The notes beneath the pieces were generated by a model that made no database searches, was not told the origin of the DNA, and saw only the letters and a list, made by a program, of their open reading frames with translations. Shown here one piece after another: positions 7,584-17,033 of a stretch of DNA of 41,812 bases (position 1 is the stretch's first letter; every line of letters begins with the position of its first letter). Source of the stretch: an uncultured Spirochaetaceae bacterium (GTDB taxonomy: Bacteria > Spirochaetota > Spirochaetia > Sphaerochaetales > Sphaerochaetaceae); the NCBI GenBank assembly GCA_944392975.1, contig CALXYN010000018.1, positions 1 to 41,812 on the forward strand, read 5' to 3'. The translations under genes were made by a program, and so were the position numbers.

Positions 7584-9109
7584 TTTGCGTACTCCACAAC
7601 TCTGGTCTCGCGAATGATTGTGACCTTAATCTTTCCAGGATATCTGAGTTCTGCCTCAATCCTGTCCGCAATTCCACGTGCAATCTTCTTGGCGCTGTCA
7701 TCAGATACCATATCACTGTTGACCATAATCCTGAGTTCACGACCAGCCTGAATTGCAAATGCGTTATCGACACCTTCAAAGCCTTTTGCGATATTCTCCA
7801 GCGATTCAAGACGCTTGATGTAGTTATCAAGGCTTTCACGACGTGCACCAGGACGTGCCGCAGAGATTGCATCCGCAACCTGTACAATGATGGCTTCCGG
7901 ACAGGTCGGCTCTGTATCATTGTGATGAGCAAGAATACAATTGACGACCTTCGGATCTTCCCCAAGACGCTTTGCAAGCTCTGCTCCGATTTCTGCGTGG
8001 TTAGCCTCACTCTCTGTCTCAGCACCTTTTCCGATATCATGCAGAAGTCCACCGCGCTTTGCAATCTCTGGATCGGCACCGACTTCAGAAGCAATCATAC
8101 CGGCAAGAATTGCAACTTCCTTGGAATGCAGAAGCACATTCTGTCCATAGCTTGTCCTGAAGTGAAGACGTCCGAGATTACGGATCATCTCTGGTCCCAT
8201 ATTATGGAATCCAAGATCAAAGACAACCTTCTCACCTTCATCGACTATGATTCTTCCGACTTCCTTGGAAACCTTGTTAACCATCTCCTCGATGCGTGCC
8301 GGGTGAATTCTTCCATCCTGAACAAGGCGTTCAAGTGCGACTCTCGCAATTTCCTTTCTAACAGGATCAAAACAGGAAATGACAACTGCCTCCGGAGTAT
8401 CATCGATGATGATATCAACGCCGGTAAGAGTTTCCAGTGTCCTTATGTTCCTGCCTTCACGGCCTATGATACGGCCCTTCATCTCATCGCTTGGAAGCGA
8501 TACAGATGCTGTTGTGATTTCACCGGAAACCTCTGTTGCAAGACGCTGAATTGAAGTCACGATGATATCACGGGCAACTCTATCAGCCTGAATCTGGGCT
8601 TCCTGCTCAATCTTGTTTATATAGATCTGACCGTCGCGCTCTGCATCCGTCTTCATCTCCTCGATGATGGCATTCTTGGCCTCTTCACGGGTCATTGCTG
8701 CGACTCTTTCAAGCTCTGCCGTAAGCTGCAGATGTTTATCCTCAGCTTCTTTTTCTTTTACGGCAAGCGCTGCATCTCGTTCTCCCAGTTGTCGCTTTAC
8801 AGCTTCAAGCTCCTGCTGCCTGTGTTCAAGATTTTCCTCTTTCTGCAGAAGCCTTCGTTCTGATTTCTGCAGTTCAAATCGTCTCTCTCTAGCTTCCCGC
8901 TCCTGCTGCTGTTGTTCCTGAAGCAGCTTATCACGGGTCTCAAGCTCAATTTCCTTTGCCTGAGCCTCTGCTTTTGAAACAGCATCCTCGCTGATTCTCT
9001 GTGCAGTCTGCTCTGCAGATGTGAGCTTTGATTTAGCATATATCCAACGGCATACGAAACCTATTGCGATACCAGCAACAAAACATAGGAGGGAAATAAT
9101 AATAGACAT
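7580..9109 (-). CDS. rny: Ribonuclease Y
   Basis: RNase Y is the membrane-bound endoribonuclease that starts mRNA decay in many bacteria without RNase E. The 509 residues show an N-terminal membrane anchor (about 3-20), a long charged coiled coil rich in E, Q and R (about 30-200), a KH RNA-binding domain with GRIIGREG at 212-219, and the catalytic HD domain with LLHDIGKG around 355-362. All domains are intact and the length is typical. The ATG at 9109 follows GAGGAGG at a good distance, and a near-consensus promoter lies 35 bases further upstream. It forms an operon with ymdB. Confidence 0.97.
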   Translation of the reverse strand: MSIIISLLCFVAGIAIGFVCRWIYAKSKLTSAEQTAQRISEDAVSKAEAQAKEIELETRDKLLQEQQQQEREARERRFELQKSERRLLQKEENLEHRQQELEAVKRQLGERDAALAVKEKEAEDKHLQLTAELERVAAMTREEAKNAIIEEMKTDAERDGQIYINKIEQEAQIQADRVARDIIVTSIQRLATEVSGEITTASVSLPSDEMKGRIIGREGRNIRTLETLTGVDIIIDDTPEAVVISCFDPVRKEIARVALERLVQDGRIHPARIEEMVNKVSKEVGRIIVDEGEKVVFDLGFHNMGPEMIRNLGRLHFRTSYGQNVLLHSKEVAILAGMIASEVGADPEIAKRGGLLHDIGKGAETESEANHAEIGAELAKRLGEDPKVVNCILAHHNDTEPTCPEAIIVQVADAISAARPGARRESLDNYIKRLESLENIAKGFEGVDNAFAIQAGRELRIMVNSDMVSDDSAKKIARGIADRIEAELRYPGKIKVTIIRETRVVEYAK

Positions 9110-9143
9110 TGATTATTCCTCCTCATGAATCATTAATATTATG

Positions 9144-9172
9144 ATTATCTCAACATAACATACAGGTGTCAA
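9144..9172 (-). promoter_or_regulatory. Promoter of rny-ymdB
   Basis: On the minus strand TTGACA (9172-9167) and GATAAT (9149-9144) are separated by exactly 17 bases. The start would lie near 9137, giving a leader of about 28 bases with the GAGGAGG ribosome binding site. Confidence 0.8.
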
Positions 9173-9279
9173 TAATCTCAGTCAAACAATAGCCTATGTG
9201 ATGGAGTACTCCTATAAAACATGCAGACAATGCCACTTCAGGCATTTATAACAATGAGCTTTTAAAAGCAAAATAAGTC

Positions 9280-9310
9280 AAAAAGCTCCCCTGACATTAG
9301 AAGGGAGCTT
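9280..9310 (-). terminator. Terminator after the beta-helix lipoprotein gene
   Basis: AAGCTCCC (9283-9290) and GGGAGCTT (9303-9310) form an 8-bp stem with a 12-base loop. On the minus strand it is followed by a run of T and stands 20 bases after the stop codon of the gene at 9330. The spacing separates that gene cleanly from the rny promoter. Confidence 0.8.
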
Positions 9311-9329
9311 CTATGATGAAGCGATATCC

Positions 9330-10535
9330 TTACAGATTGATTTTGAAGATATCTCCTGAAATATCCCTGACAATATCAGGAATAGCTGTGGTTCCATTAA
9401 AATTACCTGTGAATCTGATATCAACATTGATAAGTTTTTGGAATGTCCCGCCGTTACCAAGCTTAACAATGACTCCGTCTTCATCACCGGAATTGAAGAA
9501 ATAGTTATCCAAGATCGTTATGCTAGCATCTTTAAAAACACCTCTTCCTATTGGAGAATCGTTTATACCAACAAAACTGTTATCAGTAATGACAATGTCT
9601 CCTTTGCTGTATTGAATAGGATCTGCTTGGTAGTTCTGCAGAGCAATTCCATTGTGTCCAAGGTTCGTGAATTCACAGCCCGAGACTGTACAACCATCAA
9701 CATGAGTAATGTAAAGGCCCTGAAACAACATATCAAAAGTACAATTCACAAACTTTATATCGTTGAAAGCACCTTCTTCGAAAGCATCAAAATACAATGC
9801 ACGTTGAGTTTCTGCAGCTTCTTTTAAAATAGAATTACCACTAAATTCACAGTTTCTAAATTCAAGATTCGTAATTGAATCGATATTCTCAGAATCCCGA
9901 TAATTGTACGCTGCATTTATGAATGGTTTTCCATAGGTATCCGTAATACCCTCAAAATCGCCACCAGCCTCAAATCTAAAGCCATTGAACACAAGGCCAT
10001 CTATTCTTATATGATTTCCATAACCATCATTTGCAATGGTATACAGTTGCCGTACTGCATCATAAGCACCATTTCCAAGGAATGCATTATTAATTACGAA
10101 GTTTCCAGAGAAGACAGCATTATCATCAGCACGGAATTCCATGTTTTTAAGATACCTTATGTATTGATACCTTTCAGTGGTTTTAAGATCATCAAGAGTG
10201 AGCAACTCTCCTATTACAGAGCTTGTACTATCTTGATTATTCCATCTATGGATTTCCGAAGTTTCCCTTGAGGCACGGATGTAATATGTATCGGAATATG
10301 TACCAGCATCAAAATAGACATTTTCTCCACTTCTCACTCTATCAAGTACATCCTGTGCTGTCTCTGGTGTAGCGCGATACCATTTTGTCCAGGATCTTGT
10401 GAATTCTCCACTCTTATTGCTGTATGATAGTTCCCATATTTTCCCATAATCATCAACAAAGTATTCCGTCGAAGAGCCATCCCCTACATCAATAGGAACA
10501 AAGACATACTGCTTGCATGAAGTCAAAAGAAGCAA
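9330..10535 (-). CDS. Beta-helix surface lipoprotein with uncertain start
   Basis: The product is about 400 residues. After a lipobox (LLLLTSC, lipidated Cys) it has a long central part, about 130-390, with repeated short strands such as NLEFRNCEF, DIKFVNCTF and DIVITDNSF, typical of right-handed parallel beta-helix proteins. This suggests a periplasmic or surface-exposed lipoprotein, perhaps a carbohydrate-binding or adhesive one; no catalytic residues can be named. The coordinates use the first canonical start, a TTG at 10535, but that cuts the signal peptide to six residues. The in-frame codons back to 10565 read K-I-A-L-Y-I-L-A-S-I, a perfect signal-peptide head, preceded by GGAGGG, yet contain no ATG, GTG or TTG. 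The gene either starts at AUA (10562) or has lost its start codon. Confidence 0.7.
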   Translation of the reverse strand: MLLLTSCKQYVFVPIDVGDGSSTEYFVDDYGKIWELSYSNKSGEFTRSWTKWYRATPETAQDVLDRVRSGENVYFDAGTYSDTYYIRASRETSEIHRWNNQDSTSSVIGELLTLDDLKTTERYQYIRYLKNMEFRADDNAVFSGNFVINNAFLGNGAYDAVRQLYTIANDGYGNHIRIDGLVFNGFRFEAGGDFEGITDTYGKPFINAAYNYRDSENIDSITNLEFRNCEFSGNSILKEAAETQRALYFDAFEEGAFNDIKFVNCTFDMLFQGLYITHVDGCTVSGCEFTNLGHNGIALQNYQADPIQYSKGDIVITDNSFVGINDSPIGRGVFKDASITILDNYFFNSGDEDGVIVKLGNGGTFQKLINVDIRFTGNFNGTTAIPDIVRDISGDIFKINL

Positions 10536-10562
10536 AATAGAAGCAAGTATATATAATGCTAT

Positions 10563-11170
10563 TTTACCCTCCCTATTTTGTACTCATCCGCTTTATTGTC
10601 TGTCTTTCCACCATCCAATTATCCTCCATGAATATATATTGTAATCTTATTTACAGTTACCTTGTACAAAAGTTTTCAATTCCGATAAAAACAGTATGCA
10701 AGATAGCCATAAGATAATATACGGAATAAGTTCAACACTAATGGGACTATGAGGTATATGAAAGAAAACATTACCAAGCCACTTAGCAATCTCAGTGAAA
10801 TAGTATAAGTTCTTAATCTTGCAATGGAACTTCTCATGAAAAGGTTTGAAAGGCAGAAAAAACAAATTACCGCAAGCGGAAAAGCTGATTCTCTTACAAA
10901 CCAGATAATAAAGCAAAATAAAGAGTTAACGAGGAAAAGGCTGGATTATGACAGAACTTCAAGTAAAACTGAATGAATTCTTTGCTAAGAATGTTTCCAT
11001 AATGAAAAGGAAATAAAAGCTCTATCGTAAAATTTGCGTAATGCTACATCGCAAGTTATGAAAAATAAAATGGAATACTCTTATCAGTTGAATTACAAAC
11101 TGAAACTATAAAGGAGAAAGACTCCATAGTGGATATTATCAGTACTTTATCTGCTCTTCCAGACCGTCAT
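10563..11170. other. Gene-poor relic zone between the lipoprotein gene and rplQ
   Basis: About 600 A+T-rich bases hold no intact gene. Short open stretches with protein-like composition occur on the plus strand (10758-10976, broken by a stop, and 10950-11018), and the plus strand around 11100-11165 reads as a short segment containing DIISTLSALPD. A leftward open stretch at 10647-10916 with a hydrophobic tail has only a TTG start and no ribosome binding site. The pattern is that of decayed genes, none of which I can name. Confidence 0.45.
10758..10976 (+). pseudogene. Broken small reading frame with an in-frame TAA
   Basis: An ATG at 10758 lies shortly after GAGG and opens a frame that reads 16 codons, meets a TAA, and continues in the same frame for 55 more codons. 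The second part is lysine/glutamine-rich and helix-like (ERQKKQ, TNQIIKQNKEL). The reading continues coherently on both sides of the stop, suggesting a gene broken by one mutation. The family is not recognised. Confidence 0.3.
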
Positions 11171-11196
11171 AAAAAAACCGTCACACTCTGTGACGG
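11171..11196 (-). terminator. Terminator of the tuf-S10-spc-alpha unit
   Basis: CCGTCACA and TGTGACGG pair around CTC (11178-11196). The minus strand then reads seven T (11177-11171), about 47 bases after the rplQ stop. It is the first strong intrinsic terminator found downstream of the tuf promoter, 14 kb upstream. Confidence 0.9.
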
Positions 11197-11242
11197 CTTC
11201 AGACACATTGGTCTGTTTCAATTTCCCCAGTCCTGGGAATGA

Positions 11243-11665
11243 TTAGGCGTTGTCTGCCTTCTTGGCTTTCTTGTCAGCCTTCTTGTCGGCGGCCTTTTCC
11301 TCTTTCTTTGTCTTCTCGACGAGTTCGAGGATAACCATCTCTGCAGCATCTCCGAGTCTGTTTCCAGTCTTGAGAATTCTTGTATATCCGCCATTTCTGT
11401 CTGCAAAGAGTGGTGCGATCTCCTTGAAGAGTTTGTTTACGATAGCTTCATCATAGACATCACGGGCAATCATACGGCGGTTGTGAACTGAATCAACCTT
11501 AGCCCTGGTGATCATCTTCTCTGCCATCCTTCTTACTTCAAGAGCCTTTGCCTTTGTGGTCTCAATCCTCTCATATCTGAAAAGGGAAGTGACCATGTTG
11601 CGCTTAAGCGCCTTGCGTTCGCTGGATTTGCGCGAAAGCGCATTGAATCCGATCCTATGCTTCAT
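11243..11665 (-). CDS. rplQ: 50S ribosomal protein L17
   Basis: L17 sits near the peptide exit side of the 50S subunit. The 140-residue product starts with the family signature MKHR, continues with [13 protein letters not shown], and has [16 protein letters not shown]-like residues near 95-110. A lysine/alanine-rich tail of about 20 residues extends beyond the usual end and is probably disordered. It overlaps the end of rpoA by 11 bases and is the last gene of the long unit, 47 bases before the terminator. Confidence 0.96.
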   Translation of the reverse strand: MKHRIGFNALSRKSSERKALKRNMVTSLFRYERIETTKAKALEVRRMAEKMITRAKVDSVHNRRMIARDVYDEAIVNKLFKEIAPLFADRNGGYTRILKTGNRLGDAAEMVILELVEKTKKEEKAADKKADKKAKKADNA

Positions 11666-12716
11666 TGTTCTCTACTTCCTTGTTCTCTGGAACTTTGATA
11701 GACGTCTTTAATACACTGAAGTCGGACATGCCGAGCGTGAGGCCCCACTCCCTGAGCTTATCCTTAATCTCAGAAAGCGACTTCTTTCCGAAGTTCCTTG
11801 TCTTGGCAATCTCATCCTCAGTCTTTCTCGCAAGATCTCCAATTGTCTTGATTCCTGCATTCTTAAGACAGTTAGAAGAACGAACCGTGAGCTCAAGCTC
11901 CTCAACGGGAGTATCAAGAAGTTTCCTGATTCTCTCCTCTTCCTCATCAATCTCTTCTGTAGTGCAAACCTGGCCCTCATCGAAGTTGATGAAGATTGTG
12001 AAGTGCTCTTTTACAATCTTTGCAGCCTCACCCAGAGCATTCTCCGGCGAAATAGTACCGTCTGTATAAATCTCAAGGGTAAGCTTCTCGTAGTCGTTCC
12101 TCTGTCCAACTCTTGTCGGTTCAATTGAGTAAAGAACTCTCTTGACCGGAGAGAAGAATGCATCAATGGCTATTGTGCCTGGCTCTTCGGAGTACTTCTC
12201 ATTGAGCTCGGATGGAACATAGCCCCTGCCAAGATCAATCTGAACCTCCATCTCAAGGTCACAGTCATCCATCATTGTGAAAATTGGGAGATCAGGATTT
12301 GTTACAGTTACCTGATCACGCTCAAAATCCTTTCCAGTGATGACACCAGGTCCCTTGCAAGGAATGGTGAGAACTGTGCCCTCAGAATCGTCAGGCATGG
12401 AAATCTGCAGTTTCTTAATGGCTGCTATGATATCACTGATATCTTCCTTCACACCTCTCAGCGGCTCGAACTCCGATGTGACCATGTGTGCATCACGAGA
12501 ATCGCCATTGCCGAATGTCGTGAAGCGGATAGCCGTCACTGCGTAGCCCTGAATTGAAGAAAGGAGAACACGGCGAAGTGTATTACCTACCGTTGTTCCG
12601 AACCCTCTCTCGAAAGGATAAGCAACGAACTTGCCGTAGTCAGCTGTCGAGACAGTATGATCAGAGATGATTCCCGAAGGTCTCTTAAATCCCTTGAGAA
12701 GATTTTTTCTAGCCAT
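11655..12716 (-). CDS. rpoA: RNA polymerase subunit alpha
   Basis: Alpha dimerises to start core polymerase assembly and contacts promoter UP elements and activators. The 353-residue product has the N-terminal domain with [17 protein letters not shown] at about 38-54 and the C-terminal domain from about 255, including [15 protein letters not shown] and the RNFGKKSL helix-hairpin-helix. It is somewhat longer than the 329 residues of E. coli because of a tail ending in an acidic stretch. It follows rpsK by 39 bases with AAGGAG before the start. Confidence 0.97.
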   Translation of the reverse strand: MARKNLLKGFKRPSGIISDHTVSTADYGKFVAYPFERGFGTTVGNTLRRVLLSSIQGYAVTAIRFTTFGNGDSRDAHMVTSEFEPLRGVKEDISDIIAAIKKLQISMPDDSEGTVLTIPCKGPGVITGKDFERDQVTVTNPDLPIFTMMDDCDLEMEVQIDLGRGYVPSELNEKYSEEPGTIAIDAFFSPVKRVLYSIEPTRVGQRNDYEKLTLEIYTDGTISPENALGEAAKIVKEHFTIFINFDEGQVCTTEEIDEEEERIRKLLDTPVEELELTVRSSNCLKNAGIKTIGDLARKTEDEIAKTRNFGKKSLSEIKDKLREWGLTLGMSDFSVLKTSIKVPENKEVENNEA

Positions 12717-12755
12717 TATTACTCCTTATTATGCAGCTCTGAGAGCCGGAATCAA

Positions 12756-13130
12756 TCAGACACGGCGTGTCTTGCGTGGCCTGCATCCATTGTGTGGGAT
12801 TGGTGTAACGTCCCTGATAGAGCGAACCTTGAGTCCGAGAACTCCAAGTGTTCTGATAGCACTCTCACGGCCAACTCCCGGTCCCTTCACGAATACATTT
12901 ACTTCCCTCAGACCAAAATCCATAGCCTTCTTTGCAGCTGTCTCACATGTTGTCTGAGCAGCATACGGTGTGGACTTCTTGGCCCCGCGGAATCCGAGCA
13001 TACCAGCGGATGCCCAGGATACAGCATTACCGGCAAGATCAGTTACTGTGATGATCGTGTTGTTGAAGGTTGCCTGAATATAGACATTTCCCTCGAGTAC
13101 GGTCTTCTTAGTCTTCTTTACATTAGCCAT
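12756..13130 (-). CDS. rpsK: 30S ribosomal protein S11
   Basis: S11 lies on the 30S platform near the E-site mRNA. The 124 residues contain the [13 protein letters not shown] segment, [14 protein letters not shown] and the conserved C-terminal [14 protein letters not shown]. An N-terminal lysine-rich extension (KKTKK) is normal. It is preceded by rpsM, 16 bases away, in the standard rpmJ-rpsM-rpsK-rpoA-rplQ order. Confidence 0.97.
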   Translation of the reverse strand: MANVKKTKKTVLEGNVYIQATFNNTIITVTDLAGNAVSWASAGMLGFRGAKKSTPYAAQTTCETAAKKAMDFGLREVNVFVKGPGVGRESAIRTLGVLGLKVRSIRDVTPIPHNGCRPRKTRRV

Positions 13131-13146
13131 TTCTTCTCACCTGCCC

Positions 13147-13512
13147 TTACTTCTTCTTGTTGGCAACGGTCTTCTTCTTGCCCTTCCTGGTTCTGGCATT
13201 GGTCTTTGTCCTCTGTCCTCTTACAGGAAGTCCCTTTCTATGCCTGAGTCCTCTGTAGCAACCGATGTCCATCAGTCTCTTGATGTTGAGGGCAACCTCA
13301 GTGCGGAGATGTCCTTCAATCTTGTACTCCTCTTCGATGACCTTCCTGAGAAGGGCAAGGTCATCGTTTGAGAGGGAGTTGATTCTGACATCCGGGTCGA
13401 TATTCGTCTTCTGACAGATCTGCATTGCGGAAACCCTGCCGATTCCGTAAATATATGTCAGTGCGATTTTAACTGCCTTATTTGGCAGGTCAACACCTGC
13501 TATACGTGCCAT
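13147..13512 (-). CDS. rpsM: 30S ribosomal protein S13
   Basis: S13 is in the 30S head and touches the P-site tRNA and the inter-subunit bridge. The 121-residue product begins [14 protein letters not shown], has the [10 protein letters not shown] helix-hairpin-helix near 20-30 and the [17 protein letters not shown] motif near 90-107, with a basic tail. The ATG at 13512 follows GGAGG at a good distance, 13 bases after the rpmJ stop. Confidence 0.97.
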   Translation of the reverse strand: MARIAGVDLPNKAVKIALTYIYGIGRVSAMQICQKTNIDPDVRINSLSNDDLALLRKVIEEEYKIEGHLRTEVALNIKRLMDIGCYRGLRHRKGLPVRGQRTKTNARTRKGKKKTVANKKK

Positions 13513-13525
13513 TCACGGCCTCCTG

Positions 13526-13639
13526 TTATTTCTGTCTCTGCTTGTGCTTCGGGTTCTCGCAGATGATGCGTACAACACCAGCACGTCTTATAACTTTGCA
13601 CTTGTCGCAAATTGGTTTTACACTAGCTCTGACTTTCAT
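13526..13639 (-). CDS. rpmJ: 50S ribosomal protein L36, zinc-binding form
   Basis: This very small gene (37 residues) lies between secY and rpsM. It starts [15 protein letters not shown] and has the full zinc set Cys11, Cys14, Cys27 and His32, so it is the Zn-containing (C+) type. It ends with the basic KHKQRQK. The AGGAG before the ATG supports the start. No infA, map or adk lies between secY and rpmJ, unlike Firmicutes. Confidence 0.95.
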   Translation of the reverse strand: MKVRASVKPICDKCKVIRRAGVVRIICENPKHKQRQK

Positions 13640-13653
13640 TTCTAGAACTCCTA

Positions 13654-14955
13654 TCAGAATTTCTTGAGTCTGCGCTTCCTTGCATCAACGAAGCCGTCAT
13701 GGTGATGCATCTTCATCAATCCATCAAGCTGCCTCATTGTTTCGAGGTCTACACCAACAAGAATAATCAACGATGTACCGCCGAACAGCATAGCAACATT
13801 CGAAGGGAATGAGAAGAACATCTGGATAAGTGTTGGAATCAAAGCAATGAATGCGAGGAAGATAGCACCTGGAAGGATGATACGGTTAAGCACCTTTGTA
13901 AGATATTCTTCCAGCTTCTCATTCCTAACACCAGGAATTGATCCACCATTATCTCTTATATTCTTAGCCATCTCAATCGGATTAAGCGTAACCTGTGTAT
14001 AGAAGAACGCAAAAGCGATGATCAGCAGAGTATAGATGATAAGATACGGCGCACCCTGCGGATTAAGGAAATCTGCAACTGCTCTCAGCCAGCCAATATT
14101 GGAATTGTAACCAAGCTGAAGCGGGAACGAGAGTAACGTAGAAGCGAAGATTACAGGAATAACTCCCGATGGGTTTACCTTGAATGGGATGAAGGAACCC
14201 TGAGAACCATACATTCTTCTTCCAACAACACGGCGTGAATACTGTACCGGAATCTTCCTCTGTCCCTTCTCCTCGTAAACAACAAGTGCCACGACGAAGA
14301 AGAACATAACGATGACAACGATGATTGACACCGGATTGAGAAGACCGCTCGCAACGCTTCTCACCATTGTATAGGATGCGGAAGGAATACGAGCAACGAT
14401 ACCTGCGAAAATCATCAGGGAAATACCGTTTCCGATTCCGTTCTCCGTAATTCTCTCACCAAGCCATACCATGAGCATTGAGCCCGCTGTTACAGTGATG
14501 ATTGATACAATTGTGAATGCTACCGGCCCGATAGCAAGCGCTCCGGGGATGCCACGTGCATACATTGATGCAGCAAGTGACTGGATAGCTGCTACGAAGA
14601 TTGTAGCATAGCGTGTATACTGCTGGACCTTCTTAGACCCCTGCGGATCCTGCGCAAGCTTCTTCAGCGACGGGATGACGAGCATCAGCAACTGCATGAT
14701 AATCTGAGTGCTGATGTACGGCATCACCCCGAGCATGAAAATTGAAAAGTTTGCGAAAGCACCGCCTGAGAAGAAGTTCAGGTATTCTGTGAAGGAGTTT
14801 GAGTTGGACTCAAAATAGCTGAGAACAGCTCCTGGGTTAACACCAGGGATCGGAAGAGCAGCTCCAATTCTCGTCACCGCAAGGATGCCGAAAGTGAAAA
14901 GGATCTTCTTCCTGATATCCTTCATTCTGAACATATCTACCAGAGTGTTTGCCAT
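13654..14955 (-). CDS. secY: Preprotein translocase channel subunit SecY
   Basis: SecY forms the membrane pore that exports Sec substrates together with SecE and SecG. The 433-residue product has about ten hydrophobic membrane segments. The N-terminal signature includes [15 protein letters not shown] near 31-45 and the C-terminal cytosolic loop has [11 protein letters not shown]-like residues before TM9. SecE and SecG are not in the window. It follows rplO by 15 bases, the standard spc order. The length is normal. Confidence 0.97.
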   Translation of the reverse strand: MANTLVDMFRMKDIRKKILFTFGILAVTRIGAALPIPGVNPGAVLSYFESNSNSFTEYLNFFSGGAFANFSIFMLGVMPYISTQIIMQLLMLVIPSLKKLAQDPQGSKKVQQYTRYATIFVAAIQSLAASMYARGIPGALAIGPVAFTIVSIITVTAGSMLMVWLGERITENGIGNGISLMIFAGIVARIPSASYTMVRSVASGLLNPVSIIVVIVMFFFVVALVVYEEKGQRKIPVQYSRRVVGRRMYGSQGSFIPFKVNPSGVIPVIFASTLLSFPLQLGYNSNIGWLRAVADFLNPQGAPYLIIYTLLIIAFAFFYTQVTLNPIEMAKNIRDNGGSIPGVRNEKLEEYLTKVLNRIILPGAIFLAFIALIPTLIQMFFSFPSNVAMLFGGTSLIILVGVDLETMRQLDGLMKMHHHDGFVDARKRRLKKF

Positions 14956-14970
14956 TGTAACCCTTCTCTT

Positions 14971-15402
14971 TTACCTGACCTCTCCGCCAGCAGCCTTGAT
15001 TTTCTCAGATGCGGAACCAGAGATCTTAACCCCATCGATGACAAGCTTCTTTGTCACCTCGCCATCAGCAAGGATCTTAGCTGCCATCCTCCCCTTCAGA
15101 AGTCCCTTCTGGCGGAGTGTCTCATCAGAGACTGTCTCACCATCAGAGAAAACTCTGTCAAGCGTAGCAACAGAAATAGCCTGTGTCTCCTCCTTGAATG
15201 GATAGTTGGAGAAACCGCGTCTTGCAATACGCCTGTAGAGAGGCATCTGTCCACCTTCGAATCCGAGGCGGACACCACCGCCGGAGCGGCTGTTCTGCCC
15301 GTCATGGCCACGACCACATGAGCGTCCGATTCCGGAGCCATTGCCGCGACCTACTATGGTCTTGCGGGTTGTTGCACCCGCTGGCTTTACAATCTGTGCC
15401 AT
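14971..15402 (-). CDS. rplO: 50S ribosomal protein L15
   Basis: L15 is a late assembly protein that reaches deep into 23S rRNA. The 143 residues have the glycine/arginine-rich N-terminal half (VGRGNGSGIGRSCGRGHDGQ region) and the GFEGGQMPLYRRIARRGF motif near 48-66. The ATG overlaps the rpmD stop codon by one base (TAATG), so translation is coupled. Confidence 0.96.
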   Translation of the reverse strand: MAQIVKPAGATTRKTIVGRGNGSGIGRSCGRGHDGQNSRSGGGVRLGFEGGQMPLYRRIARRGFSNYPFKEETQAISVATLDRVFSDGETVSDETLRQKGLLKGRMAAKILADGEVTKKLVIDGVKISGSASEKIKAAGGEVR

Positions 15403-15587
15403 TACAGAACCTCCTCGACCTTTACAAGGTGTGAGACCGTGCGGACCATGCCGAGATTGACAGGGTTCGCATCGCGAATGACGGAGCTGGAAATCTTCCC
15501 AAGCCCAAGGGCCTTGATAGTCCTTCTCTGCACAGGAAGGGTACCTGCAAGCCCCTTAACGAGTGTTATCTTGATCTGCTTTGCCAT
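15402..15587 (-). CDS. rpmD: 50S ribosomal protein L30
   Basis: The 61-residue product starts MAKQIKITLVKG and has RTIKALGLGKI near 23-33, the L30 signature. An ATG four codons upstream, at 15599, would begin inside rpsE; the start at 15587 gives the usual length and lies two bases after the rpsE stop, so it was preferred. L30 is missing from some bacteria but present here. Confidence 0.94.
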   Translation of the reverse strand: MAKQIKITLVKGLAGTLPVQRRTIKALGLGKISSSVIRDANPVNLGMVRTVSHLVKVEEVL

Positions 15588-15589
15588 GA

Positions 15590-16096
15590 TTAACTCCACA
15601 TTTCCTTCAGAGTCTTGCCCCTGCCCTTTGCCACTTCAGCTGCATTATACATATGCTCGAGAGCATCGAATGCTGCCTTGACAGTGTTGATTCCATTTCT
15701 GGAACCGAGGGACTTGGAAAGAACATCCCTGATACCTGCTGCATCACAGACAAGACGAACAGCACCACCTGCCTTGACACCTGTTCCAGGAACTGCCGGC
15801 TTGAGGAGTACGGATGCACTCTTGTAGTTACCGACGATGTCGTGAGGAATAGTTGTACCTCTGAGAGGAACTGTAATCAGATGTGCCTTAGCCTTATCTG
15901 TTGCCTTTCTTATTGCATCGGAAACATCATTTGCCTTTCCGAAGCCATATCCTACTCTACCATCACCATAGCCAACAACAACAAGTGCGGAGAAGGAAAA
16001 TCTCTTTCCACCCTTGACGACTTTAGTAACACGGTTGAGCTTGACAAGCTTCTCGATGCATCCGTCTTTGACTTCTCTGTCTTTTCCCTTTTCCAT
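15590..16096 (-). CDS. rpsE: 30S ribosomal protein S5
   Basis: S5 is near the mRNA entry channel and matters for decoding accuracy. The 168 residues include the dsRNA-binding-like fold with [18 protein letters not shown] at 29-46 and GYGFGKA, then the [11 protein letters not shown] segment and the C-terminal [16 protein letters not shown] region. Both halves are intact. It starts nine bases after rplR. Confidence 0.97.
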   Translation of the reverse strand: MEKGKDREVKDGCIEKLVKLNRVTKVVKGGKRFSFSALVVVGYGDGRVGYGFGKANDVSDAIRKATDKAKAHLITVPLRGTTIPHDIVGNYKSASVLLKPAVPGTGVKAGGAVRLVCDAAGIRDVLSKSLGSRNGINTVKAAFDALEHMYNAAEVAKGRGKTLKEMWS

Positions 16097-16105
16097 ACCG
16101 AACTC

Positions 16106-16465
16106 CTAGAACTTAATCCCGGCTTTTCTTGCGCCGTCGGCGATGCTCTTCACGATTCCGTGATAAATATAACCGTTGCGGTCAAATACTACGGAGTCGA
16201 TGTTCTTCTCGAGAAGCCTCTTTCCTACAATCTCACCAAGCTTTTCAGCATCAGCTGTTGTATTCTTCATGCTCCTCAGATCGGCTTCAACGGTAGAGGC
16301 AGAGACCAATGTGTGTCCTACTGTATCATCAATGACCTGGACATACATATGGTAGTTGCTCCTGAAAACAGTCATTCTCGGTCTTGAGGCTGTGCCGGAG
16401 ATTCTCTTCCTGATATGAGCCTTTCTCTTAGCGTGCCTTCTGTTTTTATCGATCATTCTGTTCAT
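16106..16465 (-). CDS. rplR: 50S ribosomal protein L18
   Basis: L18 binds 5S rRNA with L5 and L25. The 119 residues carry the basic head (RRHAKRKAHIRKRISGT), the strand RMTVFRSNYHMYVQVIDD near 29-47 and the C-terminal VFDRNGYIYHGIVKSIADGARKAG motif. The start at 16465 is the one with MNRMIDKN; a second ATG three codons later would also fit and cannot be excluded. Confidence 0.96.
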   Translation of the reverse strand: MNRMIDKNRRHAKRKAHIRKRISGTASRPRMTVFRSNYHMYVQVIDDTVGHTLVSASTVEADLRSMKNTTADAEKLGEIVGKRLLEKNIDSVVFDRNGYIYHGIVKSIADGARKAGIKF

Positions 16466-16479
16466 AACTCTAAACCGCC

Positions 16480-17022
16480 TTATTTCTTGCCACCGGACTT
16501 ACCAACCTTGCGGCGGATAGTCTCGTCTTCGTACTTGATGCCCTTGCCCTTATATGGCTCAGGTCCTCTGAGAGAACGGATTTCGGCAGCACACTTGCCA
16601 ACCTTCTCCTTGCTGATTCCGCTGATTGTGAGCTTTGCAGGTCCATCAGCTGTAATCGAGATTCCCTCTGGGATAACGTACTCGATAGGCAGGGAGTAGC
16701 CGAGGTTGAGTGTAAGGATATTGTCCTTAAGCTCTGCCCTATAGCCGACACCATTGATGAGAAGAACCTTCTGGAAACCTGCAGAAACGCCTGTAACCAT
16801 GTTCTGGATCAACTGGCGATAGAGACCATGATAGCTCTTCGACAGCTTCTCATCATCCTTTCTTGTGACAAGAACCTCGTTGTTCTGAACCTCAACAGAA
16901 ACTTCACCCTTAACCTGGAGCTGAAGCTCTCCCTTTGGTCCCTTTACGGTAACAAGGCCGTTGTCCACCTTTACTTCAACCTTCTCCGGAATCTGTACCG
17001 GAAGCTTTCCGATTCTAGACAC
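16480..17022 (-). CDS. rplF: 50S ribosomal protein L6
   Basis: L6 lies by the sarcin-ricin loop where elongation factors bind. The 180 residues begin MSRIGKLPVQIP and hold the two related L6 repeats. The second ends with the diagnostic EIRSLRGPEPYKGKGIKYEDE, seen near 143-163, then a lysine-rich tail. It begins 11 bases after the rpsH stop. Confidence 0.97.
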   Translation of the reverse strand: MSRIGKLPVQIPEKVEVKVDNGLVTVKGPKGELQLQVKGEVSVEVQNNEVLVTRKDDEKLSKSYHGLYRQLIQNMVTGVSAGFQKVLLINGVGYRAELKDNILTLNLGYSLPIEYVIPEGISITADGPAKLTISGISKEKVGKCAAEIRSLRGPEPYKGKGIKYEDETIRRKVGKSGGKK

Positions 17023-17033
17023 TTACAGCCCCC

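Noticed and set aside
15653-16387. Plus-strand open frame of 244 codons opposite rpsE-rplR
   Set aside because: Antisense to two overlapping certain genes; composition explained by the other strand.
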